DNA from: Nonomuraea sp. NEAU-A123
Lineage (GTDB): Bacteria; Actinomycetota; Actinomycetes; Streptosporangiales; Streptosporangiaceae
DNA: 64,000 bases
Direction of reading: 5' to 3'
Assembly (NCBI RefSeq): GCF_018603905.1
Contig: NZ_JAHFZZ010000026.1
Location: 1-64,000, forward strand
In this document: piece by piece, positions 24,519 to 32,766 of the stretch
Layout: every line of letters starts with the position of its first letter
Position numbering within the stretch: the stretch's first letter is position 1
Notes under the pieces: model-generated
Seen by the model: only the letters and a program-made list of their open reading frames with translations
Database searches by the model: none
Told to the model about the DNA's origin: nothing
Position numbers and translations under genes: made by a program

Positions 24519-25754
24519 ATGAGCAAGGTTCCGGGCTGGGCCGGTCGGCTTCGCACCGAGCGGACCACGCGAGGATGGTCTCAACGGGATCTCGCGGTGC
24601 GACTGTCCAGGGTCGCCGACAGGGTTCTGCCCGAGCCCGAGAGCATGGTGCGCAGGATCCGGGATCATGAGTGCGGCAAGCACCGGCCGGACGACGAGTA
24701 CGCCGAGCTGTACTGCCGCGTGTACGGGTTGAGCGAACACGCCCTCTTCAACGACGAGGATGAAGAAACGTACCTTGGCGACGAGATCGACGCGATCGAG
24801 CTCGCCTGCCAGGGAGGGGCCAGCGACGTCGGCCGGGAAACCCTGGAACGACTGGAGCTCGCCGTGGATGATCTGGCGTCGGCCTACCCTCGCACACCGC
24901 CGGCCCAGCTACTCGGGCGTGTGAGGCGGCACCTGGAGTACGTTGTGCGGCTCGTCGACGGCAAGAAGACCCTCGCCGAGCATCGACGTCTGCTCGTGGC
25001 CGGCGGCTGGCTGTCACTGCTCGCGGCAACCTGCCACATCGACCTGCGCCAATACCCAGCCGCCGCGGCACGCCTGCGAACCGCGGGCCAGTTGGCCGAC
25101 CACGCCGAGCACCCCGAGATCAAGGCGTGGTGCCTGGAAACAGAGGCGTGGCAGGCCCTCACCGAGAGCGAGTACCAGCACGCCATGATCCTCGCCCAGG
25201 GAGCGCAAGACGTCGCCCCCCGCGGGAGCTCGGCCTACATCCAGGCGACCGGGCAGGAAGGCCGGGCTTGGGCCCGGATGGGGAAGGGAACCGAGACCAG
25301 GGCAGCGCTCACCCGGATTCAGCGGATGGTCTCGCCCATGCCCATACCGGACCGGCCAGAGCATCACTTTCGCTACGACCCCGCCAAGAGCGAGGCCTAC
25401 ACCGCGACGACGCTCTCATGGCTGGGCGATCCGGCGGCGGTGGACTACGCGAGGCAGGTCCTCGCACGATTGGAGTCCGTCGAGGACGGTGGTCCGCGCC
25501 CCCGTCGAGCTGCGTCAGCGCGTCTGGATCTGGCCTTGGCCTTGCTCGCCACGGACGAGCCGGGAGAGGCCGGCCACATCACCCTCCAGGCGGTCATGAG
25601 CGGCCTGCTTGTGCCCTCCAACTACTGGCGGGCCAAGGAGGTCATCGCGGGTGTCGAGGAGCACGGCCTAGCCGAAGCCGTCGAACTGCGCGAGGTCTAC
25701 CGGGAACTATACGGCCGGTCGTCGAAGTCGCCGAGACCGCAGCTCAGCGCATGA
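24519..25754 (+). CDS. XRE-family regulator with TPR-like sensor domain
   Basis: 411 residues. ATG at 24519 with CGGAGG eight bases upstream. N-terminal HTH: WAGRLRTERTTRGWSQRDLAVRLSRVADR (about residues 6-35). From residue ~100 to the end there are repeated helix pairs (LLAATCHIDLRQYPAAAARLRTAGQLAD, AWCLETEAWQALTESEYQHAMILAQGA, and so on) of TPR type, as in peptide- or partner-sensing regulators. Likely controls the divergent two-gene operon. No associated DUF397 gene, which often follows such regulators. The dispersed repeat copy B lies 66 bases after its stop. Confidence 0.82.
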   Translation: MSKVPGWAGRLRTERTTRGWSQRDLAVRLSRVADRVLPEPESMVRRIRDHECGKHRPDDEYAELYCRVYGLSEHALFNDEDEETYLGDEIDAIELACQGGASDVGRETLERLELAVDDLASAYPRTPPAQLLGRVRRHLEYVVRLVDGKKTLAEHRRLLVAGGWLSLLAATCHIDLRQYPAAAARLRTAGQLADHAEHPEIKAWCLETEAWQALTESEYQHAMILAQGAQDVAPRGSSAYIQATGQEGRAWARMGKGTETRAALTRIQRMVSPMPIPDRPEHHFRYDPAKSEAYTATTLSWLGDPAAVDYARQVLARLESVEDGGPRPRRAASARLDLALALLATDEPGEAGHITLQAVMSGLLVPSNYWRAKEVIAGVEEHGLAEAVELREVYRELYGRSSKSPRPQLSA

Positions 25755-25820
25755 ACCCGGACGTTCGTCGCCAGGATATGGAAGGAGCCGCCTGGGGTGA
25801 GCCATGCACTGCGCGCACAT

Positions 25821-25918
25821 GGCTTACAAGCATGGTCTTCGCCGCGCTCAGACTGTGTCTATTGGGGCTCCCGCCCCAAACCCCGGCGAGGGGGCCCCGG
25901 CCCCTCGCGCTCCCCGGG
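25821..25918. repeat. Dispersed double-hairpin repeat, copy B
   Basis: About 98 bases, nearly identical to 22043-22139 and in the same orientation. The two copies bracket a 3.7-kb segment containing the lipoprotein, the coupled small genes and the XRE regulator. Confidence 0.8.
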
Positions 25919-26201
25919 CGTGGACCGTCGGCTACAGAAACCGGAGGTCGGCAGTTCGTCGCTGCCCTTGACCGCCACTTGGCTCGTCATCATGTTCTGG
26001 AGCCCATGCGAGATCTTTGAGCAGCGTCTCCGACGACGCGATGACAGCGACACCACCAACTGCCTTCAGACCTTGGCCGACCTGTGGGGAACAACGGTGA
26101 GGCCTGTGAACGGGCGATCCGCTATCAAGGGCCTCGTTGGGGACTCAGACGCATCCTGTCTCTTCCTGATGCGACGTCGCCCCTGCGGTTATCCTGGCGG
26201 T
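25919..26201. other. Intergenic stretch without a supported gene
   Basis: Weak similarity to the flank of repeat copy A continues to about 25965. Beyond that no open frame with a ribosome site or familiar pattern is visible until the ATG at 26202. Confidence 0.45.
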
Positions 26202-26498
26202 ATGGGCGCTCAGCCTGTCCACCCGCACGTTCCTGGGGAGCCCCGGGTGCCGCGTACCGTCGATGGGATCGCCACAGCCCTTCAAGGTGGTCGGCGGATG
26301 GAGTTCTACCGCGAACTCGGTATGGCACCTCTAGGCCAGGCCGAGGCGATTTTGCGCCGTTGGTGGTGTGAGGCGATGCTCGACACTGATCCCGAGGCCG
26401 ATCAGATGCGCAGTGCAGCGCTGGAGGGCACCTTGCCTGTCGTCACTTTCGCGGAGGTCTTTGCTCGCCGTGAGCAGCAGGGCCTGCCCCTTGAGTGA
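26202..26498 (+). CDS. Small hypothetical protein, antitoxin-like in size and style
   Basis: 98 residues: a Pro-rich N terminus (VPGEPRVPRTVDGIATAL), then helices RRMEFYRELGMAPLGQAEAILRRWWCEAM, then ALEGTLPVVTFAEVFARREQQG. Charged, mainly helical, no membrane segment. The ...TFAEVFARREQQ end reminds me of small proteins found beside RelE-type toxins in actinomycetes, but no toxin gene follows. Upstream in-frame codons extend back into repeat flank and are unlikely to be used. Function unknown. Confidence 0.5.
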   Translation: MGAQPVHPHVPGEPRVPRTVDGIATALQGGRRMEFYRELGMAPLGQAEAILRRWWCEAMLDTDPEADQMRSAALEGTLPVVTFAEVFARREQQGLPLE

Positions 26499-26534
26499 GC
26501 TCGAAGAGAAGGGGTAGCCCTGTCATTTCTCTGA

Positions 26535-26735
26535 GGGGTCGCGGAACTCCTGGCGGATTCACAGATCAGCCACGAGACGAGAGGCAATGTATCCGGACAT
26601 ACCGCTTCTGCTCAGTGGCCGCAACAGCGCAGGGTCCCGCTTGGTAAGGATGGGCACTTGGGCGTCGCCGAGTATGTCGTCGTGGCCGATGCGGCCGAAC
26701 CGCACTGCGTCATCACCCGTGTCCAGCTGTATTAG
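26535..26735 (+). pseudogene. Possible C-terminal remnant of an unidentified protein
   Basis: The frame closed by TAG at 26733-26735 reads HLGVAEYVVVADAAEPHCV then ITRVQLY, which has natural protein character, while the part before it (from a TGA at 26532) has no start codon. It may be the 3' end of a decayed gene; the EYVVVAD stretch is loosely like Uma2-type nucleases, but this is weak. Confidence 0.25.
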
Positions 26736-26796
26736 ATGAGGCGTCTCGCTGGCAGCTTTGTCTTGTGATCTTGCATTCGGGCCTGAGGGGCCTAGA

Positions 26797-26982
26797 TCAT
26801 TCCCAGTCGATCTCTCCTTCGGCCACCATCTCACGCATGCGAGCCACGGCCGCTGCCCGTCTGCGTCGGTCAACGATCTCTCGGAGGGCGGCGTTGACCG
26901 TGTCTTTCTTGGACGAGGTGCCGAGCAACTTCGCGGCCTCGGCCAGGGCTTCGTCGTCGAGGTCGATCAGGGTCTTGGTCAT
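26797..26982 (-). CDS. vapB: VapB-type antitoxin without adjacent toxin
   Basis: 61 residues, typical VapB: MTKTLIDLDDEALAEAAKLLG, SSKKDTVNAALREIVDRRRR, and MREMVAEGEIDWE. The N-terminal ribbon-helix-helix binds DNA and the C-terminal tail normally wraps a PIN-domain VapC RNase. AGGTGG precedes the ATG. The DNA after its stop (26796 downward) contains no PIN-domain gene; the next open frame does not look like VapC. An inverted repeat upstream (27000-27023) could be its own operator. It could neutralise a VapC encoded elsewhere or be a relic. Confidence 0.82.
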   Translation of the reverse strand: MTKTLIDLDDEALAEAAKLLGTSSKKDTVNAALREIVDRRRRAAAVARMREMVAEGEIDWE

Positions 26983-26999
26983 GATGCCACCTCGCCTGT

Positions 27000-27023
27000 A
27001 TATACGAATCAGGATTGGTATAT
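27000..27023. promoter_or_regulatory. Inverted repeat upstream of vapB
   Basis: ATATAC (27000-27005) and GTATAT (27018-27023) flank 12 bases, 18 bases before the vapB start. AT-rich dyads in this position are typical of autoregulated antitoxin promoters. Confidence 0.45.
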
Positions 27024-27035
27024 CAGCAGTCGGCT

Positions 27036-27340
27036 CTGCGGCCGTTCGCTTCGGCGGGTGTCACCTCGGCGGCCTCGTCGTCGTACCGGAGCACAACCGG
27101 GTGTCGCTGGCGCTCGGTCCCGCGCTGGCCGCCACCGACTTCACCGCCGCGTCGCTCTACGCGACCCTGCGAAGCGCCGATCCGGCGCAGCTCCCCTGAG
27201 TCGCGGACTACCCGGCAGAGGCACGACCGCCCGAGGCTCAGGAGCGGGATCTGCTGGAGACCGAGGGCGGGACTCCGGTGCTGGTTGCCGAGCAGCTCGC
27301 CTTGAACCAGAACGGGCGGCGACTATCTTTAACTGGCCGC
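27036..27340 (+). pseudogene. GntR-family regulator remnant (UTRA effector domain) with internal stop
   Basis: One plus-strand frame reads LALGPALAATDFTAASLYATL, then RSADPAQLP, a TGA at 27197-27199, then VADYPAEARPPEAQERDLL, and GGTPVLVAEQLALNQNGRRL. This is the order of motifs in the UTRA ligand-binding domain of HutC-type GntR proteins (SLYxTL, then ExxLL, then GxPVLVxEQLxxxxxGR). The DNA-binding domain is missing, a stop interrupts the frame, and homology ends near 27330. Confidence 0.6.
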
Positions 27341-27526
27341 TCTCCTGCCATGGGGAACGGCCAGTGATGTTGTGGGTCACGCGCGAGTCATCCGGTCATT
27401 TCTGGAGCTCCAGGCGGTGGTCAGAACCTAGGCGGGCGGTGTTCTCGGCCGTCGCGAAATGACCGGCCATGGCACGAATCTGCACCCGGACAGGCCGCCA
27501 CCTGCTCGTCACCCGAACCACCCGAA

Positions 27527-28387
27527 CTACTGGAGATCACGACTGGCGTCAGGGGAGCCGTCGAGAGTTTCCGGCGTGATCAGCTCTACCTCGTTCTCCT
27601 TCAGCGCGTCCAAAAGATCGGGCGGCGGGGTGGAGTCTGTGACGAGGTAGTCGGCGCCCCCGAGCTCGGACACCTGGGCGAAGAGCCGGCGGCCGAACTT
27701 GGAGGAGTCGGCCAGGATCGCCACGCGCGCCGCCCGAGAGATCATCTCTCGCATCATCGCCGCCTCGGCGAGGTTGCTCGTCGTGTATCCGGCGGTCGCG
27801 GAAACGGCGCCGACCCCGATCAACGCCAGATCGCAGCTGATGTCCAGCTCGCCTCCGTCGGACGCCCGGAAGCTGACGGGGCCGATGGTGGCCAGCGTGA
27901 GAGTGCGGACCGCGCCGCCGAAGACGTACACGTCGCGGACGGCTGAGGGCGGCAGTGCCGGGGGTACGAGCAGGCTGTTCGTCACCACTGTCAGGTCCCG
28001 ATGGTTGCGCAGGTTCCGGGCCGTGGCGAGAGTGGTCGTACCGCCGTTGATCATGACGATTGACCCATCTTTGACCAGCGACGCGGCAAGTACCGCAATC
28101 TTCTCCTTCTCGCGTTCTTCCATCTTGAGCCGCACGTCCACGGCCCGGTCGACCCGGGAAAGGGTCGACTGGCTGACCGCTCCGCCATAGGTGCGGACCA
28201 AGACGCCGTCGGCGCTGAGCTGGTCCAAGTCCCGCCGGATCGTGTCGATGGAGACGCCGAAGCGCTCTGCGAGTGCGCTGACCGTGACCTGCCCGGTCTC
28301 TGCGACGTATGCCGCCAGTTGGGCCTTACGTCCTGCAGGTAGACGGCGCTGCCGGTCGTCTTCGTCAAGGGTCACTGACCCTCCCAT
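27527..28387 (-). CDS. DeoR-family repressor of the sugar locus
   Basis: 286 residues. N-terminal DeoR HTH: GRKAQLAAYVAETGQVTVSALAERFGVSIDTIRRDLDQL (about 19-57), then the sugar-phosphate-sensing domain with INGGTTTLATARNL, TNSLLVP, YVFGGAVR and CDLALIGVGAVSATAGYTT. Such repressors release DNA on binding a phosphorylated pathway sugar. Divergent from the ABC/aldolase/kinase genes; a 10-bp inverted repeat pair sits in the shared region, one half only 4 bases from its start. An in-frame GTG at codon 5 is an alternative start. Confidence 0.88.
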   Translation of the reverse strand: MGGSVTLDEDDRQRRLPAGRKAQLAAYVAETGQVTVSALAERFGVSIDTIRRDLDQLSADGVLVRTYGGAVSQSTLSRVDRAVDVRLKMEEREKEKIAVLAASLVKDGSIVMINGGTTTLATARNLRNHRDLTVVTNSLLVPPALPPSAVRDVYVFGGAVRTLTLATIGPVSFRASDGGELDISCDLALIGVGAVSATAGYTTSNLAEAAMMREMISRAARVAILADSSKFGRRLFAQVSELGGADYLVTDSTPPPDLLDALKENEVELITPETLDGSPDASRDLQ

Positions 28388-28390
28388 CTC

Positions 28391-28458
28391 TGCGGTAGTC
28401 GCGCTGAAGATCAGCGCAACAGAGGAGTGATACAGGCCTAGAACTGCAGACTACCGCA
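28391..28458. promoter_or_regulatory. Candidate DeoR operator pair
   Basis: TGCGGTAGTC (28391-28400) and its exact reverse complement GACTACCGCA (28449-28458) lie 58 bases apart centre to centre, between the deoR start and the ABC promoter region. A second perfect dyad, GCGCTGA-aga-TCAGCGC, lies at 28401-28417. Spaced sites suit looping by an oligomeric DeoR protein. Confidence 0.6.
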
Positions 28459-28669
28459 TAACCTTGCCTCTTTCGGGCAAGATGCTGCTTACTCCGGGAG
28501 TCTGGCATGGGAAGCCTCCCCTGTCAGTGCACCTCTTCCGGTTGCGTGCCGGACTGTGCGGTTTCTAGCTGTGTTTTGCATTATTAGGTCTTGTGGTGTG
28601 GCGTCATGCGTTGTTAATGTGGCGGAAACCAGCAAAGAGCGGTAACACCTGTACAGCAAGGAGGTCGCG

Positions 28670-29977
28670 ATGACCGGAGGCAGCACCCGGTTGCAGGGCC
28701 GGACGAGGCGACTACTCGGGGTGATGGCGGTGGCGGTGCTCAGCGCCACCGCCGTGGGGTGTGGTTCCAACTCGGGATCCAGCGCGGGAACAAGCGCGGA
28801 CGGGACCGTCACGCTGGAGTTCGCGCAGTGGTGGGCGCCGGAGCTTCCGGCGGGATCGTTCGACAAGCTGATGTCGGAATTCACGGCACAGAACCCGAAG
28901 ATCAAGGTCAAGCTGTTGAGTGGTCCGTACGCCTCCACGAAGCAGCAGTTGGTGTCCGGAGCGGCGTCGAGGACGCTGCCCGATGTTGTGGGCCTCGACG
29001 GCGCATGGGTGAGCGACTTCGCCAAGCAGGGTGCCATCGCTGACCTGTCCGAGCTCATGGCGGCCGCGAAGTACGACTCCAGCCAGCTCGCGAGCCAGAT
29101 CCAGATCAAGGGGAAGACTTACATGATCCCCGTGGTCAACTTCGTCTACCCCCTGTTCGTCAACAAGGATCTGCTCTCGAAGGCGGGGGTCAAGACGCCT
29201 CCGAGCACGCGCACGGAGTTCTTGGACGCGGCCAAGAAGATCAGCGCTCTTGGCGGCAACGTCAAGGGCTGGGCCCTGCCCCTCGACACCGCCGTTCCCA
29301 ACGGCATCCAGAATGACGTGATGTCATGGCTGTGGGCATCGGGCGGCAGCATGCTCACCAAGGACGGGAAGCCCGACCTGACCGGCCAGGGCGTCAAGAG
29401 CACCGTGGAGTACGTCAAGAGCCTGAACGACGCGGGCGTCATCGCGCCCGGAGCGCTGACCATGAAAGAGCAGGACAAGGTCGAGAAGTTCTCCACCGGT
29501 CAGGTCGGCATGATGATCGACTCCTTGGCTCACATCACGCTGATCAAGAAGAACGATCCCAAGCTGAACTTCACGGTGGTGCCGATCCCGGCCGAGGACA
29601 GCTACACCGGCAAGCGCGGCATCCCGTACGCATCCTGGGGCATCGGCGTCGCCGAGTCCTCGGAGCACAAGGCCGAGGCGTTCAAGCTGGTCCAGTTCTT
29701 GATGAACAAGCAGGCGAATGCGGAGCTGAGCACGTTGGCGAACGGCTTCCCCGGCAACAAGACGGCCGAGCCGGACTTCAGCAAGAGCGACGCGCTGTTC
29801 AAGACGGCCTTCGACATCTACAAGGCGGGCTATCCCGCCAACGAGTTCGTGGGCTTGCCGAAGTCCGAAGACCTGATGCGCAGCTTTGATGAGCAGCTAC
29901 AGCTCGTGCTCACCGGCAAGCAGAGCGTCGACGACGCCCTCAACAAGGCGCAACAGGCCTGGGCGCCGGTGCTCTGA
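28670..29977 (+). CDS. Sugar ABC transporter substrate-binding lipoprotein
   Basis: 435 residues. Lipobox SATAVGC (Cys about 31). Mature part is a family-1 extracellular solute-binding protein: VTLEFAQWWAPE, FTAQNPKIKVKLLSGPY, LPDVVGLDGAWVSDFAKQG, FSTGQVGMMIDSLAHI, YASWGIGVAESSEHKAEAFKLVQFL. Binds a sugar outside the cell. CAAGGAGG precedes the ATG. First gene of the operon running to 33975. The cluster has no ABC ATPase, so a shared MsiK-type ATPase encoded elsewhere is expected. Confidence 0.92.
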   Translation: MTGGSTRLQGRTRRLLGVMAVAVLSATAVGCGSNSGSSAGTSADGTVTLEFAQWWAPELPAGSFDKLMSEFTAQNPKIKVKLLSGPYASTKQQLVSGAASRTLPDVVGLDGAWVSDFAKQGAIADLSELMAAAKYDSSQLASQIQIKGKTYMIPVVNFVYPLFVNKDLLSKAGVKTPPSTRTEFLDAAKKISALGGNVKGWALPLDTAVPNGIQNDVMSWLWASGGSMLTKDGKPDLTGQGVKSTVEYVKSLNDAGVIAPGALTMKEQDKVEKFSTGQVGMMIDSLAHITLIKKNDPKLNFTVVPIPAEDSYTGKRGIPYASWGIGVAESSEHKAEAFKLVQFLMNKQANAELSTLANGFPGNKTAEPDFSKSDALFKTAFDIYKAGYPANEFVGLPKSEDLMRSFDEQLQLVLTGKQSVDDALNKAQQAWAPVL

Positions 29978-30038
29978 CCTTCCGTACTTCGTGGGCCGCG
30001 CCGACCGTGCGGCGCGGCCCCGAACCAAGGAGACATCG

Positions 30039-31001
30039 ATGGAAACCGCGAAACTCGATCCCGCGGCCTCCCCGGGAGCCGCAAAATCGGCACCCGAATC
30101 CTCTGCGGTCCGGAGGAGAAGGACGCGGCCTTTCCCCGGGCAGCGTGTTGTCCCGTTCGGCTATCTCTCGCCGACGCTGATCTTGATCTTTGTGCTGATG
30201 ATCATCCCCATCGCGATGGTGGTCAGCTATTCGTTCAAGGACAACGTGATCGTCGAGCAGAATCCGGTCTTCGCCGGCCTCGCCAACTACACCACGGTGC
30301 TTACCGATCCCAACTTCCTGGCCGCGCTGAAGAACACGTTCATTTTCATCACCGTGAGCACTGTCGCTCACCTCGGCCTCGGGCTGGCCTTCGCGACGAT
30401 GCTCAACACGCCGTTGTTGGGCGGAGTGACGAAAGCCATCTTCCGCATTGTCTACATCCTGCCCTGGCTGTTCACGGTCGCCGTGATCGCGGTCATCTGG
30501 CGGCTCATGCTGGACCCGTCCGGGGTGGTCAACTACATCCTGACCACGATCGGCGTGATGCGCGAGGAGGTGAGCTGGCTCTCCGACCCGAACACGGCGC
30601 TCTGGGCATTGACCTTCATCAACATCTGGGCCGGCTTCCCCTTCTTCATGATCAGCATCCTCGCCGGGTTGCAGGGAATCTCGCCCGTTCTGTACGAGGC
30701 GGCCTCCGTGGACGGCGCGACCGCTTACCGCCGGTTTCGCAATGTGACGATTCCACAGCTGAAACCGGTACTCCTCAGCATGGCCGTGCTCGATCTCATC
30801 TGGACCTCTCAGCAGTTCGCCCTCATCTGGATGACCACCGGTGGTGGCCCGCTGAATGTCACCGAGATGCTCAGCACGTACACCTACAAGCAAGCCTTCA
30901 GCAGTTACGAGTTCGCCACCGCGTCCGCCGCCGCCGTCATAGTGCTGCTGCTCACGATGATTCTGGCCTTCTTCTACGTTCGCCTGCAAAAGGAGAGGTG
31001 A
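30039..31001 (+). CDS. Sugar ABC permease, MalF type
   Basis: 320 residues with about six membrane helices (first near residues 45-65) and the EAA loop YEAASVDGATAYRRFRNVTIPQL that docks the ATPase. A charged ~35-residue N-terminal tail precedes the first helix. ATG at 30039 with AAGGAG six bases upstream. Pairs with the next gene to form the membrane channel for the binding protein at 28670. Confidence 0.92.
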   Translation: METAKLDPAASPGAAKSAPESSAVRRRRTRPFPGQRVVPFGYLSPTLILIFVLMIIPIAMVVSYSFKDNVIVEQNPVFAGLANYTTVLTDPNFLAALKNTFIFITVSTVAHLGLGLAFATMLNTPLLGGVTKAIFRIVYILPWLFTVAVIAVIWRLMLDPSGVVNYILTTIGVMREEVSWLSDPNTALWALTFINIWAGFPFFMISILAGLQGISPVLYEAASVDGATAYRRFRNVTIPQLKPVLLSMAVLDLIWTSQQFALIWMTTGGGPLNVTEMLSTYTYKQAFSSYEFATASAAAVIVLLLTMILAFFYVRLQKER

Positions 31002-31007
31002 TCACCC

Positions 31008-31850
31008 GTGCTCACCCGCAAAAGGCGGCGCCTCGGCGCGAAGATCGCCGTGCTCGCAGGCTTGTGCATCGGCGCGGCCTTCGCCGGCCTGCCGGTCGTG
31101 TGGATGCTGTCGACGTCATTCAAGACCAATGGGGAAGTCTTCCAGGTTCCGCCGCGGCTGATCACCGAGACCTTCTCGTTCGACGCCTACGCGAAGATCC
31201 TGGGCGACAGTGCCCAGTTGAGGTTTTTCATCAACAGTTACATCGTCGCGCTGTCGGTGACGGTACTGACATTGTTCGTGGCGATCCTCGCGGCATATGG
31301 ATTCAGCCGCTACAACTTCCCGATGAAGAGATCCATCAATGCCGTGATCGTCACTGTTCAGGCTGTGCCGCCAATCACACTCGTCATTCCCTACTTCGGC
31401 CTCGTGGTGGCGCTCGGCCTGTATAATACTTATGCGGGGTTGATTCTCACGCACATGGTGTTCACCTTGCCCTATGCGATCATCATGATGACCGCGTACT
31501 TCAACACCCTGCCCCGGGAATTGGATGAATCCGTCAAGGTGGACGGGGCGTCGAGCTGGACGGCTCTCTGGCGGATCCTGGTGCCCATTTCGGTTCCTGG
31601 GCTGGTCGCCGTCGGTGTCTACACCTTCATGATCTCGTGGAACGAATACCTGTTCGCGCTGACCCTCACTCGTACCGACGACATGCGAACCGTTCCCATC
31701 GGCATCCAGCTCCTGATGGGCCAGCACTCCTACGAGTGGAATCAGATGATGGCCATGAGCATCCTGGGGTCCATCCCGGTGCTCGTGTTGTTCCTCCTCT
31801 TCCAGCGCCGATTCATCGGCGGCCTCACCTCCGGCGCGGTCAAGGCCTGA
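31008..31850 (+). CDS. Sugar ABC permease, MalG type
   Basis: 280 residues, six membrane helices, EAA loop LDESVKVDGASSWTALWRILVPISVPG and the C-terminal FLLFQRRFIGGLTSGAVK typical of MalG-type subunits. GTG start, 6 bases after the first permease's stop, with GGAG just upstream. Second half of the importer. Confidence 0.92.
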   Translation: MLTRKRRRLGAKIAVLAGLCIGAAFAGLPVVWMLSTSFKTNGEVFQVPPRLITETFSFDAYAKILGDSAQLRFFINSYIVALSVTVLTLFVAILAAYGFSRYNFPMKRSINAVIVTVQAVPPITLVIPYFGLVVALGLYNTYAGLILTHMVFTLPYAIIMMTAYFNTLPRELDESVKVDGASSWTALWRILVPISVPGLVAVGVYTFMISWNEYLFALTLTRTDDMRTVPIGIQLLMGQHSYEWNQMMAMSILGSIPVLVLFLLFQRRFIGGLTSGAVKA

Positions 31851-31904
31851 CACCTCATCCCCGTCCCGAGCGATAATCTATTACTCAGAAGGAGAAATAC
31901 AGCA

Positions 31905-32765
31905 ATGCTTACGACCGGCAAGGTGCTCTTGGCCGTCGCGAACGAAAAATACTTCGCCGTGCCCGCCTTCAACATCAGCGACTACGCCATGTTCAACGGC
32001 ATCGTGGACATCAGCGAAGAGAAGAACGCGCCGCTTATCATCGGGATCCATCCCGACGAGGTACGGCACATCGGGCCGGACGTGATCGTCGCGATGGCCC
32101 AGCGAGCCCACCGCTCGTCCGTGCCGATCGCGATTCACTGGGACCACGGCGCGACCTATCGGGAGATGCTGACCGCGATCCAAATCGGCTTCACCTCGGT
32201 GATGATCGATGCCTCGATGAAGTCCTTCGAGGACAACATCGCGATCTCCAAGAAGGTCGCTGACACCGCGCACGCGGTCGGCCTGTCGGTCGAGGCGGAG
32301 CTGGGGACGATCGGCAAGACCGACAACGAGGCCGAAGACGGTAGCGACGCGATCATCTACACCGACCCGGCGGACGCCGTGACCTTCGTGCAGGCAACGG
32401 GGGTGGACAGTCTCGCCGTGGCCATCGGCACCTATCACGGCATCTACCCGAAGACCCTGAAGCCGGAGCTCAAGCTCGACCTGCTGAAGGAGATCAAGGA
32501 CCGGGTCAAGATCCCTCTCGTGCTACACGGCGGCTCGGGCAATCCTGATGACGAGATCGCCGAATCGGTCAAGCTCGGTATCAACAAGATTAATATCTCC
32601 AGTGACATCAAGCTGGCCTACCACATGAAGATGCGCGAAGTCCTGGCCGATGAGAGCCTGCGTGAGCCGAACTCCATCCAGCCGCCGTGCATCGATGCGA
32701 TGAAGGTGGTGGCCGCGCAGAAGATCGACCTCTTCGAAGCGGCCGGCAAGGCATCTCTGTACTGA
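31905..32765 (+). CDS. Class II (zinc) ketose-phosphate aldolase, FbaA/GatY/IolJ family
   Basis: 286 residues. Zinc and catalytic residues sit in IAIHWDHGATYREM, SVEAELGTIG, VAIGTYHGIYP (His ligand) and LVLHGGSGNPDDEI (His ligand), with INKINISSDIK in the place of the phosphate-binding N.xTD segment. It should split a phosphorylated ketose into dihydroxyacetone phosphate and an aldehyde. Family members act on fructose- or tagatose-bisphosphate or, like IolJ, on a monophosphate. Followed after one base by the kinase gene, which would make its substrate. Confidence 0.88.
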   Translation: MLTTGKVLLAVANEKYFAVPAFNISDYAMFNGIVDISEEKNAPLIIGIHPDEVRHIGPDVIVAMAQRAHRSSVPIAIHWDHGATYREMLTAIQIGFTSVMIDASMKSFEDNIAISKKVADTAHAVGLSVEAELGTIGKTDNEAEDGSDAIIYTDPADAVTFVQATGVDSLAVAIGTYHGIYPKTLKPELKLDLLKEIKDRVKIPLVLHGGSGNPDDEIAESVKLGINKINISSDIKLAYHMKMREVLADESLREPNSIQPPCIDAMKVVAAQKIDLFEAAGKASLY

Positions 32766-32766
32766 T

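Noticed and set aside
25950..25977. tRNA-like T-arm and acceptor end (GGCAG TTCGTCG CTGCC followed by seven bases, G and CCA)
   Set aside because: The T-loop lacks the invariant A58, and no D-arm, anticodon arm or 5' acceptor strand can be paired upstream. The stretch also aligns with the flank of repeat copy A. At most a degraded tRNA end; not called.
26559..26796. Possible VapC toxin after the VapB gene
   Set aside because: The minus-strand frame in this place lacks the PIN-domain acidic residues and any VapC-like start; it does not look like a toxin.
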